A stretch of DNA of 64,000 nt from Escallonia rubra. Its lineage: Eukaryota > Streptophyta > Magnoliopsida > Escalloniales > Escalloniaceae. The notes under the pieces were generated by a model, which made no database searches, was not told where the DNA came from, and was given only the letters and a program-made list of their open reading frames with translations. The stretch is taken from NCBI GenBank assembly GCA_033065855.1, contig JAVXUO010003173.1, forward strand, positions 124,001 to 188,000, given 5' to 3'. A program made the position numbers and the translations under genes. Of the stretch, positions 1 to 10,155 are shown in pieces (positions within the stretch are counted from its first letter, which is position 1; the number at the start of each line of letters is the position of its first letter).

Positions 1-127
1 AACGGATTCAATAGTGACGCTAATTATAATGTGTTTTTTATTATTCATGTTTTATGTGAATTTGAACCTTCTGAATTCTTTTATGTTAACCATCAATTTT
101 TTTTTATGATTTTTTGGCACCCCCTGA

Positions 128-469
128 TTAGACTTTCTGGATCCGTCCCTGTTCACCATCTTCGTTTGTGAACTGATTTTCTTCCCAGCTTTGTACCCAA
201 TACTCTTTGGGTAAGAAGTTACGTCTACGGTTGGAAGCAATGACCTCGATCATTTGCCAAACATCACTTAGAGATCTGACATCTCTGATACGCATCAATA
301 TCTCTGTATGGACAACCTTCTGCAACACTAAGAACGCCTTTTCTTCCTTCTTTTGTCGAACCTCTTTCGACAAGCTACCAAATGGCTCTTCGCCGACCAC
401 ATCCCAAAAATCACATGATATGAGATACAATGAAAGGACAGTCCGCATTTTCACATAATTATAGAACAT
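128..469 (-). pseudogene. copia gag (UBN2-like) fragment
   Basis: The open frame of 113 residues has the layout of plant copia gag: a KMRTVL start, then DFWDVV, a KEEKAFLVLQKVV helix and an SLSDVWQMIEVI segment. These correspond to the family's usual 'W..KM...L...DLWD.V', 'D.KA...I' and 'A...W..L' blocks. The frame then ends at a stop; a shifted frame continues towards position 52, so the gene is broken. It lies where gag is expected, downstream of LTR and primer site on the same strand. The match is by remembered family pattern, not by alignment. Confidence 0.65.
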
Positions 470-605
470 CAGTTTCTCACACCAAACCGTATTCTCACAT
501 AATTTGAGAACATCAGTTTCTCACATCAAATTCTCCATTTTGGAAACTTTTTTCTACAAATGTATGACTAAAATTTAACACCGCAACGTCCACTAGGATT
601 CTTGT

Positions 606-618
606 GGCTCTGATACCA
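606..618 (-). promoter_or_regulatory. retrotransposon primer-binding site (initiator Met-tRNA)
   Basis: The minus strand reads TGGTATCAGAGCC three bases after the LTR end. This is the classic plant LTR-retrotransposon tRNA-Met(i) primer site and fixes the orientation of the element. Confidence 0.85.
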
Positions 619-621
619 CTT

Positions 622-970
622 TGTTGGAGACAAAATGTGTCACTCAAACTAATACCTCTCTGCACTAATATGAGGAGGAAGACAAGAAGAGAACTTGAAG
701 ATAACACATAATAACACTAATATTTCGCCTTTCTTTCTTGTTTTTATTCTTACACTTGCACCATCCTTACACCTTTTTATAATGCTTCTTAGTAACTCCT
801 AGACATGCAATTAAGTTACCACAAATCCACTACTCCAATAAAATATTAGCCCACTACATGCACTAAACACATATCACTAATGCACCAGTTATAACACACT
901 TTAATCACCCACTAACATGTCAAAAACTAATCACCACTCTAAAGAGCTAAATCAAGCTTATTTTTCAACA
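622..970 (-). repeat. 5' long terminal repeat of the copia-type element
   Basis: The repeat is bounded by TGTTG and CAACA inverted ends and is directly followed by the primer-binding site. It is AT-rich with no reading frame. The base next to its outer end (971) begins the laccase upstream region. Confidence 0.8.
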
Positions 971-1730
971 CGTATTTGTCAAAGGAACATATGAGCACAG
1001 CTCACTGTTCGAGCAGGTGGAGGTCGGGGTGGAGGTGGTAGTAATTGATATGTAAATTAAAATGTAAAGGGTGTCAATGTAATTTCTCAAATACAAAATG
1101 TAACGAGTATAACAAAACTAAAACCCAAGAGTGTCAGTGTAATTTTATGCAAACAATGGTATTTCGACCTCCCCCGGCAGTATTGATGAGCCTTAAGCAA
1201 GCAAAAAGGCCATATACGTGAACTGGAAAACAAAGGAAAGCAACAAATGCTTAGACGTAAGCTGTTATCTTCACCACTTTATGAAGATGCAGCAAAATAA
1301 AAGCTTGGACTAAAAGCCTAAACTCCAGATTTGACAAGGATTTAACAATTTAGATACCCAGGAAAACCTCCCCTGTGAGAATGACATCTTCCCACCCACA
1401 AAACGAAGGTCTGATTACTAGAACATACTGTGATGCAAAATGCACACTTGGGAATAGATAATCATCAAAAGCGTTTTCTTTTTCTTGAAGTTAAAGTTTT
1501 AGGGTGTTTGGCCTTACGTACCTCTCCAGCGTACGTTGATCTTCACATACAGTACTTCCGAAGGAAACCAAGTATGCATTTCTGGAAAAATCTTCTTCTT
1601 GGCTTCACTATATTAGCTTTCTATCCCTCTACGTTTAGTCAAATGGCCATCTTTAAGTCTCTCTCAGTCTTTTGCTTTGAAGCTTTGGTCTTCGTCCTAC
1701 CTAATCCGGTAACAGAATGACATATAGCCA
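971..1730. other. laccase upstream region, no gene seen
   Basis: AT-rich sequence between the retrotransposon LTR and the laccase promoter. The open frames here are short and look random. Around 1040-1150 two similar phrases ending in 'gtgtcaatgtaattt' and 'gtgtcagtgtaatttt' may be a remnant of a repeat. Confidence 0.5.
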
Positions 1731-1738
1731 TATATATG
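1731..1738 (+). promoter_or_regulatory. probable TATA box of the laccase gene
   Basis: TATATATG lies 72 bases before the laccase ATG, a normal distance for a plant core promoter with a short 5' leader. No other TATA-like site is better placed. Confidence 0.5.
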
Positions 1739-1809
1739 AGGGCATGTAAAAAGTATAATCTTCACCACCTTCATTTTATCCTCCGTTCTCAAAGCAGTCG
1801 CCGTGATAA

Positions 1810-4461
1810 ATGGCGAAATCTGGTGTTTTCGTTTGTGGAGTAGCCACAGTTTTGTTTGGATTTCTTTGGTTCAATCCTGTTCCGGCTGAAGGAGCCGTAA
1901 GGCAATACCAGTTCGACGTGAGTTTGTCAGCTTGTACTCATAGTTTGGGTTTACTTATAAGCGTGCATATACGGTAGGGTTGTACCATATGCATCGGTGC
2001 CCATACGTCGTATCTTTATCTGACTGCATCCTTAAGCAAGTTTGTTCTTTGGTTTATCATCTCCTTTTGATCAGCCTAATTGATATGTCAATTCACTCTT
2101 GGTGGTTTCAGGTTCAGGTGAAAAATGTGAGCAGGTTGTGCCATGCAAAACCTATTGTAACTGTGAATGGGCGGTTTCCAGGGCCTACTATCTATGCCAG
2201 AGAAGGGGATAGAGTTCTCATCAACGTTTCAAACCATGCACAATATAATATGTCCATTCACTGGTAAGTTTTCTTGGCTAATGCATGCAGAAGTGCATGA
2301 AATCCTTGGGGCACGTTTGATCTCCTTTTCGCTATAAGTTTTCACATATTTCTTCGACTCTCTTTTCTCTTCCTTGTCGTTTAATTTTCCTTTACATTTT
2401 GGTTCTTTAACGATGAACGAATGTGCTTACTTTTTCTTTGCTCTTCTGTAGGCATGGCTTGAAACAATATCGAAATGGTTGGGCTGATGGACCGGCCTAT
2501 ATAACACAATGCCCAATCCAGACGGGGAGCAGCTATGTTTATGCCTTCAATGTGACAGGACAACGAGGAACCTTATGGTGGCATGCCCACATTCTCTGGC
2601 TTAGGGCAACAGTATATGGTGCGATTGTGATCATGCCAAAGCAAGGAACTCCATTTCCCTTTCCACGGCCTGAGAGGGAAGAGATTATTTTGCTAGGTCC
2701 GTGTCGCGATAAACGAGAACTCGTAATATGCCCCTAGATTATTGCTATAATCTTTATTGTTTGGATGCAGGAGAATGGTGGCATGCAGATGTTGAAGAGG
2801 TTGTCAAGCAAGGAAACAACCTGGGTTTGCCTCCTAATATGTCAGATGCACACACAATCAATGGCAAACCAGGGCCACTATTTCCATGTTCTGAGAAACG
2901 TAAGTTTCAGTTGCTCCACTCGATCGTTCGACTATCAACTATACTTCAGTCCAAATATGAATTTTGTTTTTGACCAAACTTCAGCTTTTAGGCTGGTAAA
3001 AATCAGAAGTTGTTATGCACGATGTCCTAAATAGTCAGATCGTGTCTTTGCAAATTTTGTTGCAGATACTTTTGCCATGGAAGTAGAACAAGGGAAGACA
3101 TATCTCTTGAGAATCATCAATTCTGCACTCAACGATGAGCTTTTCTTTGCCATTGCCGGTCACAACGTGACAGTAGTGGAGATAGATGCCGTCTACACGA
3201 AACCGTTTACCACTCAGGCACTGATAATTGCACCAGGCCAGACGACAAATGTTCTCGTCCGTGCCAACCAACTACCAGGAAGATACTTCATGGCTGTTAG
3301 GCCTTTCATAGATGTTCCCATTCCCGTCGACAATAAAACTGCCACAGCGATACTCCAATACAAAGGCATCCCAAATACTGTTATTCCAACACTTCCTCAG
3401 TTGCCTGCACCTAATGACTCAGCGCTTGTGCTTAGCTATAATAAGAAGCTCAGGAGCCTAAACTCTCCCAAGTATCCAGCAAACATTCCCCTAAAAGTTG
3501 ACCGCCACCTCTTTTATACAGTCGGTTTGGGGATGAATTCTTGTCCCACGTGCGTCAATGGAACGCGACTCACTGCTTCTTTGAACAATATCTCGTTTGT
3601 GATGCCCCAAATCGGACTTCTTCAAGCCCATTACTTCAAAACCAAAGGGGTTTTTAGAACTGATTTTCCTGATAGGCCGCCTACACCTTTCAACTATACG
3701 GGTGCACCACTTACGGCCAACCTTGGCACTGCTAAAGGAACAAGACTTAGTAAAATCGCCTTCAATTCAACAGTTGAATTGGTGTTGCAGGATACAAATT
3801 TGTTGACAGTTGAGTCGCATCCGTTCCATCTTCATGGATATAACTTTTTCGTAGTTGGGACGGGCATCGGAAATTTCAATCCTGCAAAAGACCCAGCCAA
3901 ATACAACCTGGTTGATCCTCCTGAGAGAAACACAGTTGGAGTACCTACCGCTGGTTGGACTGCTATACGGTTTACAGCTAATAATCCAGGTACAAATCAA
4001 CATGCGTTTCAGTACATTGCTAAATGCAACTTAACGGAAGTAAATATTGAGTAACAGTGAGAGACACTAATGTGATGTCTCACTCACGGTTCAAACCCTA
4101 GTTGAAATTAGACAATGTGGACCCTCAGCCGCTCGTGCCTCAATCATGATGACCCGTTTGTGAAAAGATGATAATGCCCTTGTATAGAAATTCCTCTCCA
4201 TAATTGTGGCACTATTGACTTTTCGCAAAATTGTCCGGGCAGTATGATCCCCCAGTGTGTTTCTCATCCTTTGCTGCACCAACTTGAAACTTTGGAATTT
4301 CATGTTTATTATGTAATCTTGTGCATGCAGGTGTTTGGTTCCTGCATTGTCATCTGGAACTTCATACTGGTTGGGGACTGAAAACAGCATTGGTCGTGGA
4401 AGATGGACCAGGGTCAGATCAAACTGTTCTGCCTCCGCCGAAAAATCTTCCACCATGCTAG
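1810..4461 (+). CDS. laccase (secreted multicopper p-diphenol oxidase), six exons, complete
   Basis: Exons: 1810-1917, 2112-2263, 2452-2696, 2771-2899, 3066-3989, 4331-4461; all introns are GT-AG and the reading frame is intact, giving 562 residues, normal for plant laccases. The 152-, 245- and 129-bp exons 2-4 are the standard plant laccase exon sizes. A hydrophobic signal peptide covers about residues 1-27, so the protein enters the secretory pathway to the apoplast. Copper ligands are all present: HWHG (86-89), WWHAH (about 129-133), HPFHLHG (about 464) and [12 protein letters not shown] (525-536), with Leu at the axial T1 position as in high-potential laccases. Many N-glycosylation sequons are visible. 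Family members oxidise monolignols or flavonoids using O2; which substrate applies cannot be read here. Assignment to a LAC subgroup was not attempted. Confidence 0.96.
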
Positions 4462-4840
4462 TTGTTATTGGTGACCCCTGTAAGAACTCAACAAGGGTTC
4501 ATGTCGTTGTAAGTGTGTTATATTGGAGCAAAGATGGATTCTCTTCTACTTCCTGGGGAAAGTCGCAGAAGGTGTGGGCTGCATGAGAAGTCCTTGAAAA
4601 TTGTGAAAAATAAAAGAGAGAAGATTGAGGAAGGCATAGATTCTCTTTCAGTGTGTATGCTTGAGAAACAATGTCAAAAGAACAAGGAATGCAAAAAAAT
4701 GCATTTTTCTACTGGCTTTTGATTCCAATCATAACATTGCTTCTAAAACAATTTAATTTTCTTGACAATAATTTGTTCACTAGAACACGTCGTGGAGATC
4801 ATCTCTTGTGCATAATTAAGCAATGTCCAGTGCATCTTTA
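4462..4840. other. laccase 3' flank
   Basis: Downstream of the laccase stop the sequence is AT-rich with no supported gene. The AT-rich stretch around 4740-4770 is a plausible polyadenylation region. Confidence 0.4.
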
Positions 4841-5801
4841 GGCCATGTTTGTTTCATGGAAAAACGTTTTTCGGAAAATACTTTCGGGAAAATAATAGGC
4901 TCCTGAAAACATGTTCATAAATTTTGTTTTCCGCTGTTTGGAAGATGCTAGGAAAAACAATAAAACAACCTGTACCCAAAAAAAAAACCCAAGGACCTCT
5001 CTGAGCACCACAAGACAGGGTAATTATGACCACCACCGGTGGTCAAACAACCAGAACCTCCAACTCTAACTCCATCACCATAACCAACACTTACCACGCC
5101 GCCAGTTCGGACCACCACCGATCGCCTACACACCACCATTATTCGCCCACACACCACCACCATACCTTCCAAGATCGATACTCAAGAAATACCCAAAACC
5201 ACTGGATCGTGATCACAAACCACCATATTTCCAACGCCAAACACCACACCACTCACTCACCGCCGCACCCACACCAGTGGATCGGTATCACCTCAAGCTG
5301 TAAATGTCAGCATCCACCTATCCACAACCATCGATCACCCCCAAATCCACTTTCACAAACCGAAGCCTTCCAATTAAATCAACAGGAGCCTGAAGCAGAA
5401 GACCCAACTATGAGCACTAATCTATGCAATTGATGCTGATGCTTTTGTTGCATATCTGGTGACGATTGGTTTTGTGAGGATGCAGATGGGTCGTGGAGAA
5501 GGTTGCACTAGCAAGGGTAGTGCAGTGGCGGCGCCGCCGGTTGGAATCACTTCTGATGGGGTCAGTCGACAAAAAGAGAGAGATGGGTGAGAGGGAGAGA
5601 GGGGAGGAAGGGGCGAGAGAGAGACGAGCTTCAATTTGGAAAACGACTTCCCATTCCTAATTCCGTAAATCGTTTTCCAAGATATTTGCCTTCTTTTTGT
5701 ATGAACCGTACACATTTTCTGGAAATAATTTTCCGCTTTCAAACACCGGAAAATTCAAAAAATATTTTTCGAAAAATGTTTTCCTTGAAACAAACATGGC
5801 C
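4841..5801. mobile_element. Tourist-like (PIF/Harbinger) MITE, 961 bp
   Basis: The ends are inverted repeats: GGCCATGTTTGTTTCATGG at the left and its complement, with GGCCATGTTTGTTTCAAGG, at the right, continuing imperfectly for about 100 bp (AAAACG/TTTTTCGGAAAATA-type stretches). A TTA target duplication flanks both sides (4838-4840 and 5802-5804), which is diagnostic for PIF/Harbinger. The interior is a His/Thr/Pro-coding low-complexity stretch and a GA-rich stretch with no transposase, so the element is non-autonomous. Confidence 0.85.
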
Positions 5802-6089
5802 TTAGTCACGAAATTGAATGTGTGGACTACCTTTGAGTGTGTGAACTGCATTTGAGTTTCGGGACTTGCCCGTGAGCAATCCTTAACCTTCGATGAAAGT
5901 TCTTTGTTAGAATTATAGAGGCTTGGAACAACCTCTAACAATTCCAACAGCTATCAAAATTGTACGTCATCACAACCCTGATTGCCTATTTTTTTAAGAA
6001 ACAAAATCAAAGTTCTCTAAGATTTCTAGATGGTTTGTAAAGTTATGTTTTTTTTCCAACATTGATGGCATTGATGCCTTGGTTTTCGG

Positions 6090-6629
6090 GGAACGAAAGG
6101 GGGTTTATGGGTGGGATGGACTGATCAATTGAAGGGGATAGTGCTTCACAAAAACAAACACCTCATTCTTTTAGAATTCTCCAGCTCCGCTGATCAATCT
6201 TGGTTGTTCGGCATGGTTTATGGCCACCCCAATCTTTCTAAAAGGAAAAAGGACCTGGGATCAATTCGATATAATACTCAAAAAGTATAATCAGCCCCTC
6301 TTGATTGGTGGGGATTTCAATCAAGTCTTATTACCAGTCGACAAGACTGGTCTTCATCACCTCAATACCCCTGGCAGCAATATCTTGCAAGGTTTCCTTA
6401 GTACCAATAACTTGATTGAATGCGCTTGGATGGGTCCCATCTTCACGTGGTGTAATAATCTGATAAGGAATTTTGCACCTATGAAAAGCTTGATAGATGA
6501 TTCAATAATTCATATTGGACTATCAGATTCCCGCATGCAAAAGTCCTTAATTTAGGTATTCAAACCTCGAACCATGCTCCCATCCTTTTCAATCTATGCC
6601 CTACATAACCCTTCCTTCCACGGCCAACA
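6090..6629 (+). pseudogene. LINE (L1-type) endonuclease domain fragment
   Basis: Translation gives a degenerate apurinic-endonuclease-like (EEP) domain: LLEF, then WLFGMVYGHP, LLIGGDFNQVL, FLSTNNLIECAW and IFTWCNN, the familiar blocks of plant LINE ORF2 endonucleases. Frame changes and stops (for example after 6555) show it is dead. The 5' part of ORF2 and all of ORF1 are missing or unrecognisable. The frame breaks off at 6629 inside a 'PRP(T)' phrase and resumes at 10156 with KNFEAMWLKH, so this piece and the reverse transcriptase piece were one element before the insertion at 6630-10155. Confidence 0.8.
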
Positions 6630-7683
6630 TGTAACACCCCAAATTTTATTTTTATCAGGAACTTCATGTAAATATTAATTAGAATAGTATTATGACTTTG
6701 AATTAAGCAATGGACCTTAAAGAATTTATTTAGAAGTCCATTTAGTGACGAATTAAGTATTTGATATTATCAGTGGCTAACGTGATTAAAGTAGGCATTA
6801 AAAGAGATTTTGACTTGAACTAGGATTAAGACTTTACATTATATCATGAATGTGTTAGCAACGAGGACTTTAAGTTGTACTATAATTGCACTAGCAATTA
6901 GGACTTCAAGTCATATGATAGTTATATATTAGCAAACTATATAAGGAGAATGAAGATATAACAGTCTTCATGTTTTGAGAGACAGATGAGAAGAAAAAAG
7001 AAAAAGGCTTTTGGGTTTCAAGGATATGGTTATGATTGATCTAAGTCGCTTTTTTGAGGTAAGGGTTTTTCCACGCATTTACCACATCTGAAATCTAAGT
7101 ATTGATCTATTCTTCAATAGGTTTATTGTTTAAAAGAGATGCATTGGTGATCTAGAACCCTAATTGCATTCTTAATCGTTTTGCTAAAATGATTATTGAC
7201 TTTGATTCGCAATGTGTTGTTTCTAATTTTACGGTAGGTTCAAGAGTCTGATCTTCTTCATTATCTGTCCAATTAATGTGTCTTTATACTTTTTAAAACC
7301 TCGAAGAGTCGACTACAACTTTGTAGTTTTGGGTTTTCCCAAAATATAACTGATTAATAATCGAAATCAGATCTGGACATTGTTATGCTTATATTTCTGT
7401 CATTTCAAGTAAGCCAACTTCGATTTACCCTATCTGATTCATTTTTCATTGGATTTTAATGGCCTTAGACATTATGAAATCTTTGAAGAGTCTTCTTAAA
7501 CTTTGTAGTTTAAGGTTTTATTATAATCCTTCTGGTTCTTGATTGAAATTGAGTTTGAAAGTTACTGGTCAGTACAGACTTTCTATTTTTGACACTGTAA
7601 TTAGCCCACTCTGATTTGCTCTATCTCCTGTATTTATCATTAGTTTTTGATGATTCTAGACATTATGGAATCCTTAAAGAGTC

Positions 7684-8935
7684 TGTTAACCATACGGTTA
7701 TTTAACCTAGGATTATATTTGGTTTTGATGATAACTAACATTGATGTTTATGTTGTCTAACATGCATTGAGTTGATGAAGCAATAGGAACTTTCTCATAT
7801 TCATGCAAATGGACAATTAGACGAGCAAATCGTTCAAAGACTCTCAACGAAACACATCAAAGAAGAAATTCGTCGATTGAATTTTATAACGCTTTATTTC
7901 CTTCTTTGTAAACTAGATGTAGAGAGATGATCGTTACGATGATTGTATACCTAGAACTTGCCCATAGGTTTTCCTTGCATGCATAAAAGTTTTTCATTCT
8001 TTAAAAACTAGGAAAATACATTTTCTGGAATGCAGTCAACTGTAAGTTGGGCAGTAAGGTATTACAGTCGACTGCATTTCAATGCAGTCGACTGCAATAC
8101 TTCCAGTAGCCTATTACAGTCGACTGCATTTGGATTACAGTCGACTGTAAGTTGGAAATTTGAATTTCCAACGGCTACTTTGGGATTACAGTCGACTGCA
8201 ATGGTGCATTACAGTCGATTGTATTTACCGTTTGGCGCAATAAATGCCCTACCTAACTCCAAACGGTCATATTAATTTCCAACTCTATAAATACTCATTT
8301 TGGGCTTAGTTTTGATTCATCAATTGCATTCAAAGCTCTCTTATCTTTCATATTCTCAAAAATCAAAGCAATTGTTCAATCTCCCTTGGTTTTCATTGAT
8401 TTCTCATCCATTTCAAGAGAGCATTTATTGTGAGCTTACATTTGAGAGATATGCACTTTCATAAGTCATCTTACACTCATCTATCTTGTTCTAGTGCTTA
8501 AACTTGTACTCATCTACTTCTTGAGAATGAAATCTTGTACACATTTCTTCGTCTAAAGTTTCTTGTATCAAAGCTTGGGGTTGTCAAGCTTTGGGATTGT
8601 CAAAGCTTGTTCTTGATGTGGGCATAACATTAAGGGATTGTAAGGTGTTCGATCTTGACCCGTAAGGAAGATCATACTAGTGGATTCTAGGGCATTTCAA
8701 GGGACTTCCTTGAAGGGGTGGACGTAGGCTTGAGGGTATATCAAGCCGAACCATTTAAATCTCCTTGTCAAGTATCTCTAAACCCTTCTCTCTTTACATT
8801 ATCGTTTTACATTTGTGTTGAGATTGGTTAGTTTACTTATTTAAGTTATTGAGATTGAGGTTTGTTGTTTGTTAATTTTTTAAAGTAGTCTTAAAATCCT
8901 ATTCACCCCCCTATAGGGTTATCTTTTTGGTTTCA
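7684..8935 (+). mobile_element. solo LTR of a Copia-like (SIRE-type) element nested in the Gypsy-like LTR
   Basis: The 1252-bp segment runs from TGTTAACCATACGG to TTTTTGGTTTCA and is flanked by a perfect 5-bp target duplication GAGTC (7679-7683 and 8936-8940). It contains TTTTGATGATAACTAAC near the start and ATTCACCCCCCTA near the end, phrases typical of SIRE-type Copia LTRs, and a TATA box (ctataaatactc) near 8286. There is no internal region, so it is a solo LTR from recombination. Confidence 0.85.
8030..8225 (+). repeat. cluster of seven palindromic 14-mers (TGCAGTCGACTGCA type) in the Copia-like LTR
   Basis: Seven copies of a (T/A)(G/A)CAGTCGACTG(C/T)A motif, centred on GTCGAC, occur within 196 bp, with spacers of 6 to about 35 bp. 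Two copies carry one substitution (GTCAAC, GTCGATTG). The cluster ends about 60 bp upstream of the LTR TATA box, which suits an enhancer or regulator-binding array in U3; that role is inferred. Confidence 0.85.
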
Positions 8936-9989
8936 GAGTCCTTTCTAACTCTCTAGTTTCATGTTTTATCAGAATCTTTCTAATTCTTTTTTGGCTAGGT
9001 TTGACCAAATGTGAGACTAGCTTTGGCTTGCGTTACTTCGAGAGTAGGAGTGAGCATTGTTTGGGTAGTTGATATTAGGATTATAGTATAGTAGTAGCAT
9101 AGATTAATAAATAATTTGTCCAATCTAGGTTAATTCAAAGAATTTTTGATCGAGATTGTTTAGTTTCGCATAGCTTGGATCGAGGTAAGAGATTCTATCT
9201 GAAACCCCATTTCATTAGATTGACTTCGTATATTTTTTTTCCTTTCTATATTGTTATCTAAATTCATTGAACTCTGATATTTTTTTAAATTGTCATTAAA
9301 ATGCTTTACATTGCTTATGAAACACCATCTTGAATTTTAAAGTGATCGTTAGAAACTCTCATTAATGCTCATTCGAGCATTATACAGCATGTTGAATTAT
9401 GCATATTTCTTCTGAATATTGACATAAGCTAGTAATTCTGAGGCGTTATAAGAATGGTTTGTTATGTGGATATTATAAGGTTGATATGTTCTGTTTGGGT
9501 TACAACTAATACCTAAGTGGATTAGCTTTAAACATATGCATATGCAGTATGTATCTGTATCTGAGCACTGTCGGGGTAGCTTTGATATTATGTATTGCTC
9601 ATTTTTTATATCACCTAGTTATGTTTTACTGTATTTAAAATGTTTTAAATGTCTATTGATTTGAGGGATTGATTTGATACTCTTCTCTATATGTATATCG
9701 AAATGATGTGGTCTTTTTAATTTTTTTTTTCAAATTGTCATTTGACTTCATATACAATCACTCAATTTGTACTATTTGGACTTTGATCGACCTTACTGGG
9801 CTCTCAAAAGCTCACTCTAGTTTGATTCCCTTCTGCAAGTAATGACCACCAGTAGATTGCTTGGGAGATGAGTTTAGAGCCAGAGTGAGATGCTGGACTA
9901 TCTATCATTATTTTATTTAGTAGGACCCATGCGTGGGTGAACATTATTTAGTCCTTCTATAGTGAGCTTAAGACTTTTCGTTTATGACC

Positions 9990-9991
<2 letters not shown>

Positions 9992-10033
<42 letters not shown>
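9992..10033. repeat. (TA)n microsatellite
   Basis: About 40 bp of uninterrupted TA dinucleotides near the right end of the Gypsy-like LTR. Confidence 0.95.
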
Positions 10034-10035
<2 letters not shown>

Positions 10036-10155
10036 TTGAAGTTGTCTGTTGGACTAAGGTTTTTATGTCATTAAGCAATTGATCGAGTGAGTGAGTGAGT
10101 GTTTTAACGCTTCAGAAGTCCGGGTGTTAATGCTCCGGATTTCCGTGTCCTTACA

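Larger units (their letters stand above)
1..970 (-). mobile_element. Ty1/copia-type LTR retrotransposon, 5' part, running off the left edge
   Basis: Read on the minus strand the element starts at 970 with a 349-bp LTR (622-970, TGTTGAAAAATA to CTCCAACA), followed after 3 bases by a primer-binding site at 606-618 (TGGTATCAGAGCC, complementary to the 3' end of initiator Met-tRNA) and then a gag remnant. The terminal inverted TGTTG/CAACA fits a complete LTR. The 3' LTR and most of the coding region lie outside the window, so the target duplication cannot be checked. Order and PBS fit Ty1/copia; the family assignment is inferred from the gag-like protein. Confidence 0.85.
6630..10155 (+). mobile_element. 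solo LTR of a Gypsy-like element (inserted in the LINE, itself interrupted)
   Basis: The insertion begins TGTAACACCCC, the typical start of long plant Gypsy (Tekay-like) LTRs, and ends GTGTCCTTACA. Flanking 5-mers are CAACA (6625-6629) and CAAAA (10156-10160), a target duplication with one mismatch. Removing it restores the LINE reading frame across the junction. A TATA-like stretch at about 6941 (actatataagg) fits an LTR promoter. Without the nested Copia LTR and its duplication the LTR is about 2.27 kb. No coding region is visible, so it is read as a solo LTR. Family name is inferred from the terminal sequence only. Confidence 0.7.

Noticed and set aside
5026..5433. 135-residue His/Thr-rich open frame
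   Set aside because: It lies wholly within the Tourist-like MITE at 4841-5801 and is ACC/CAC repeat-like, with no domain.
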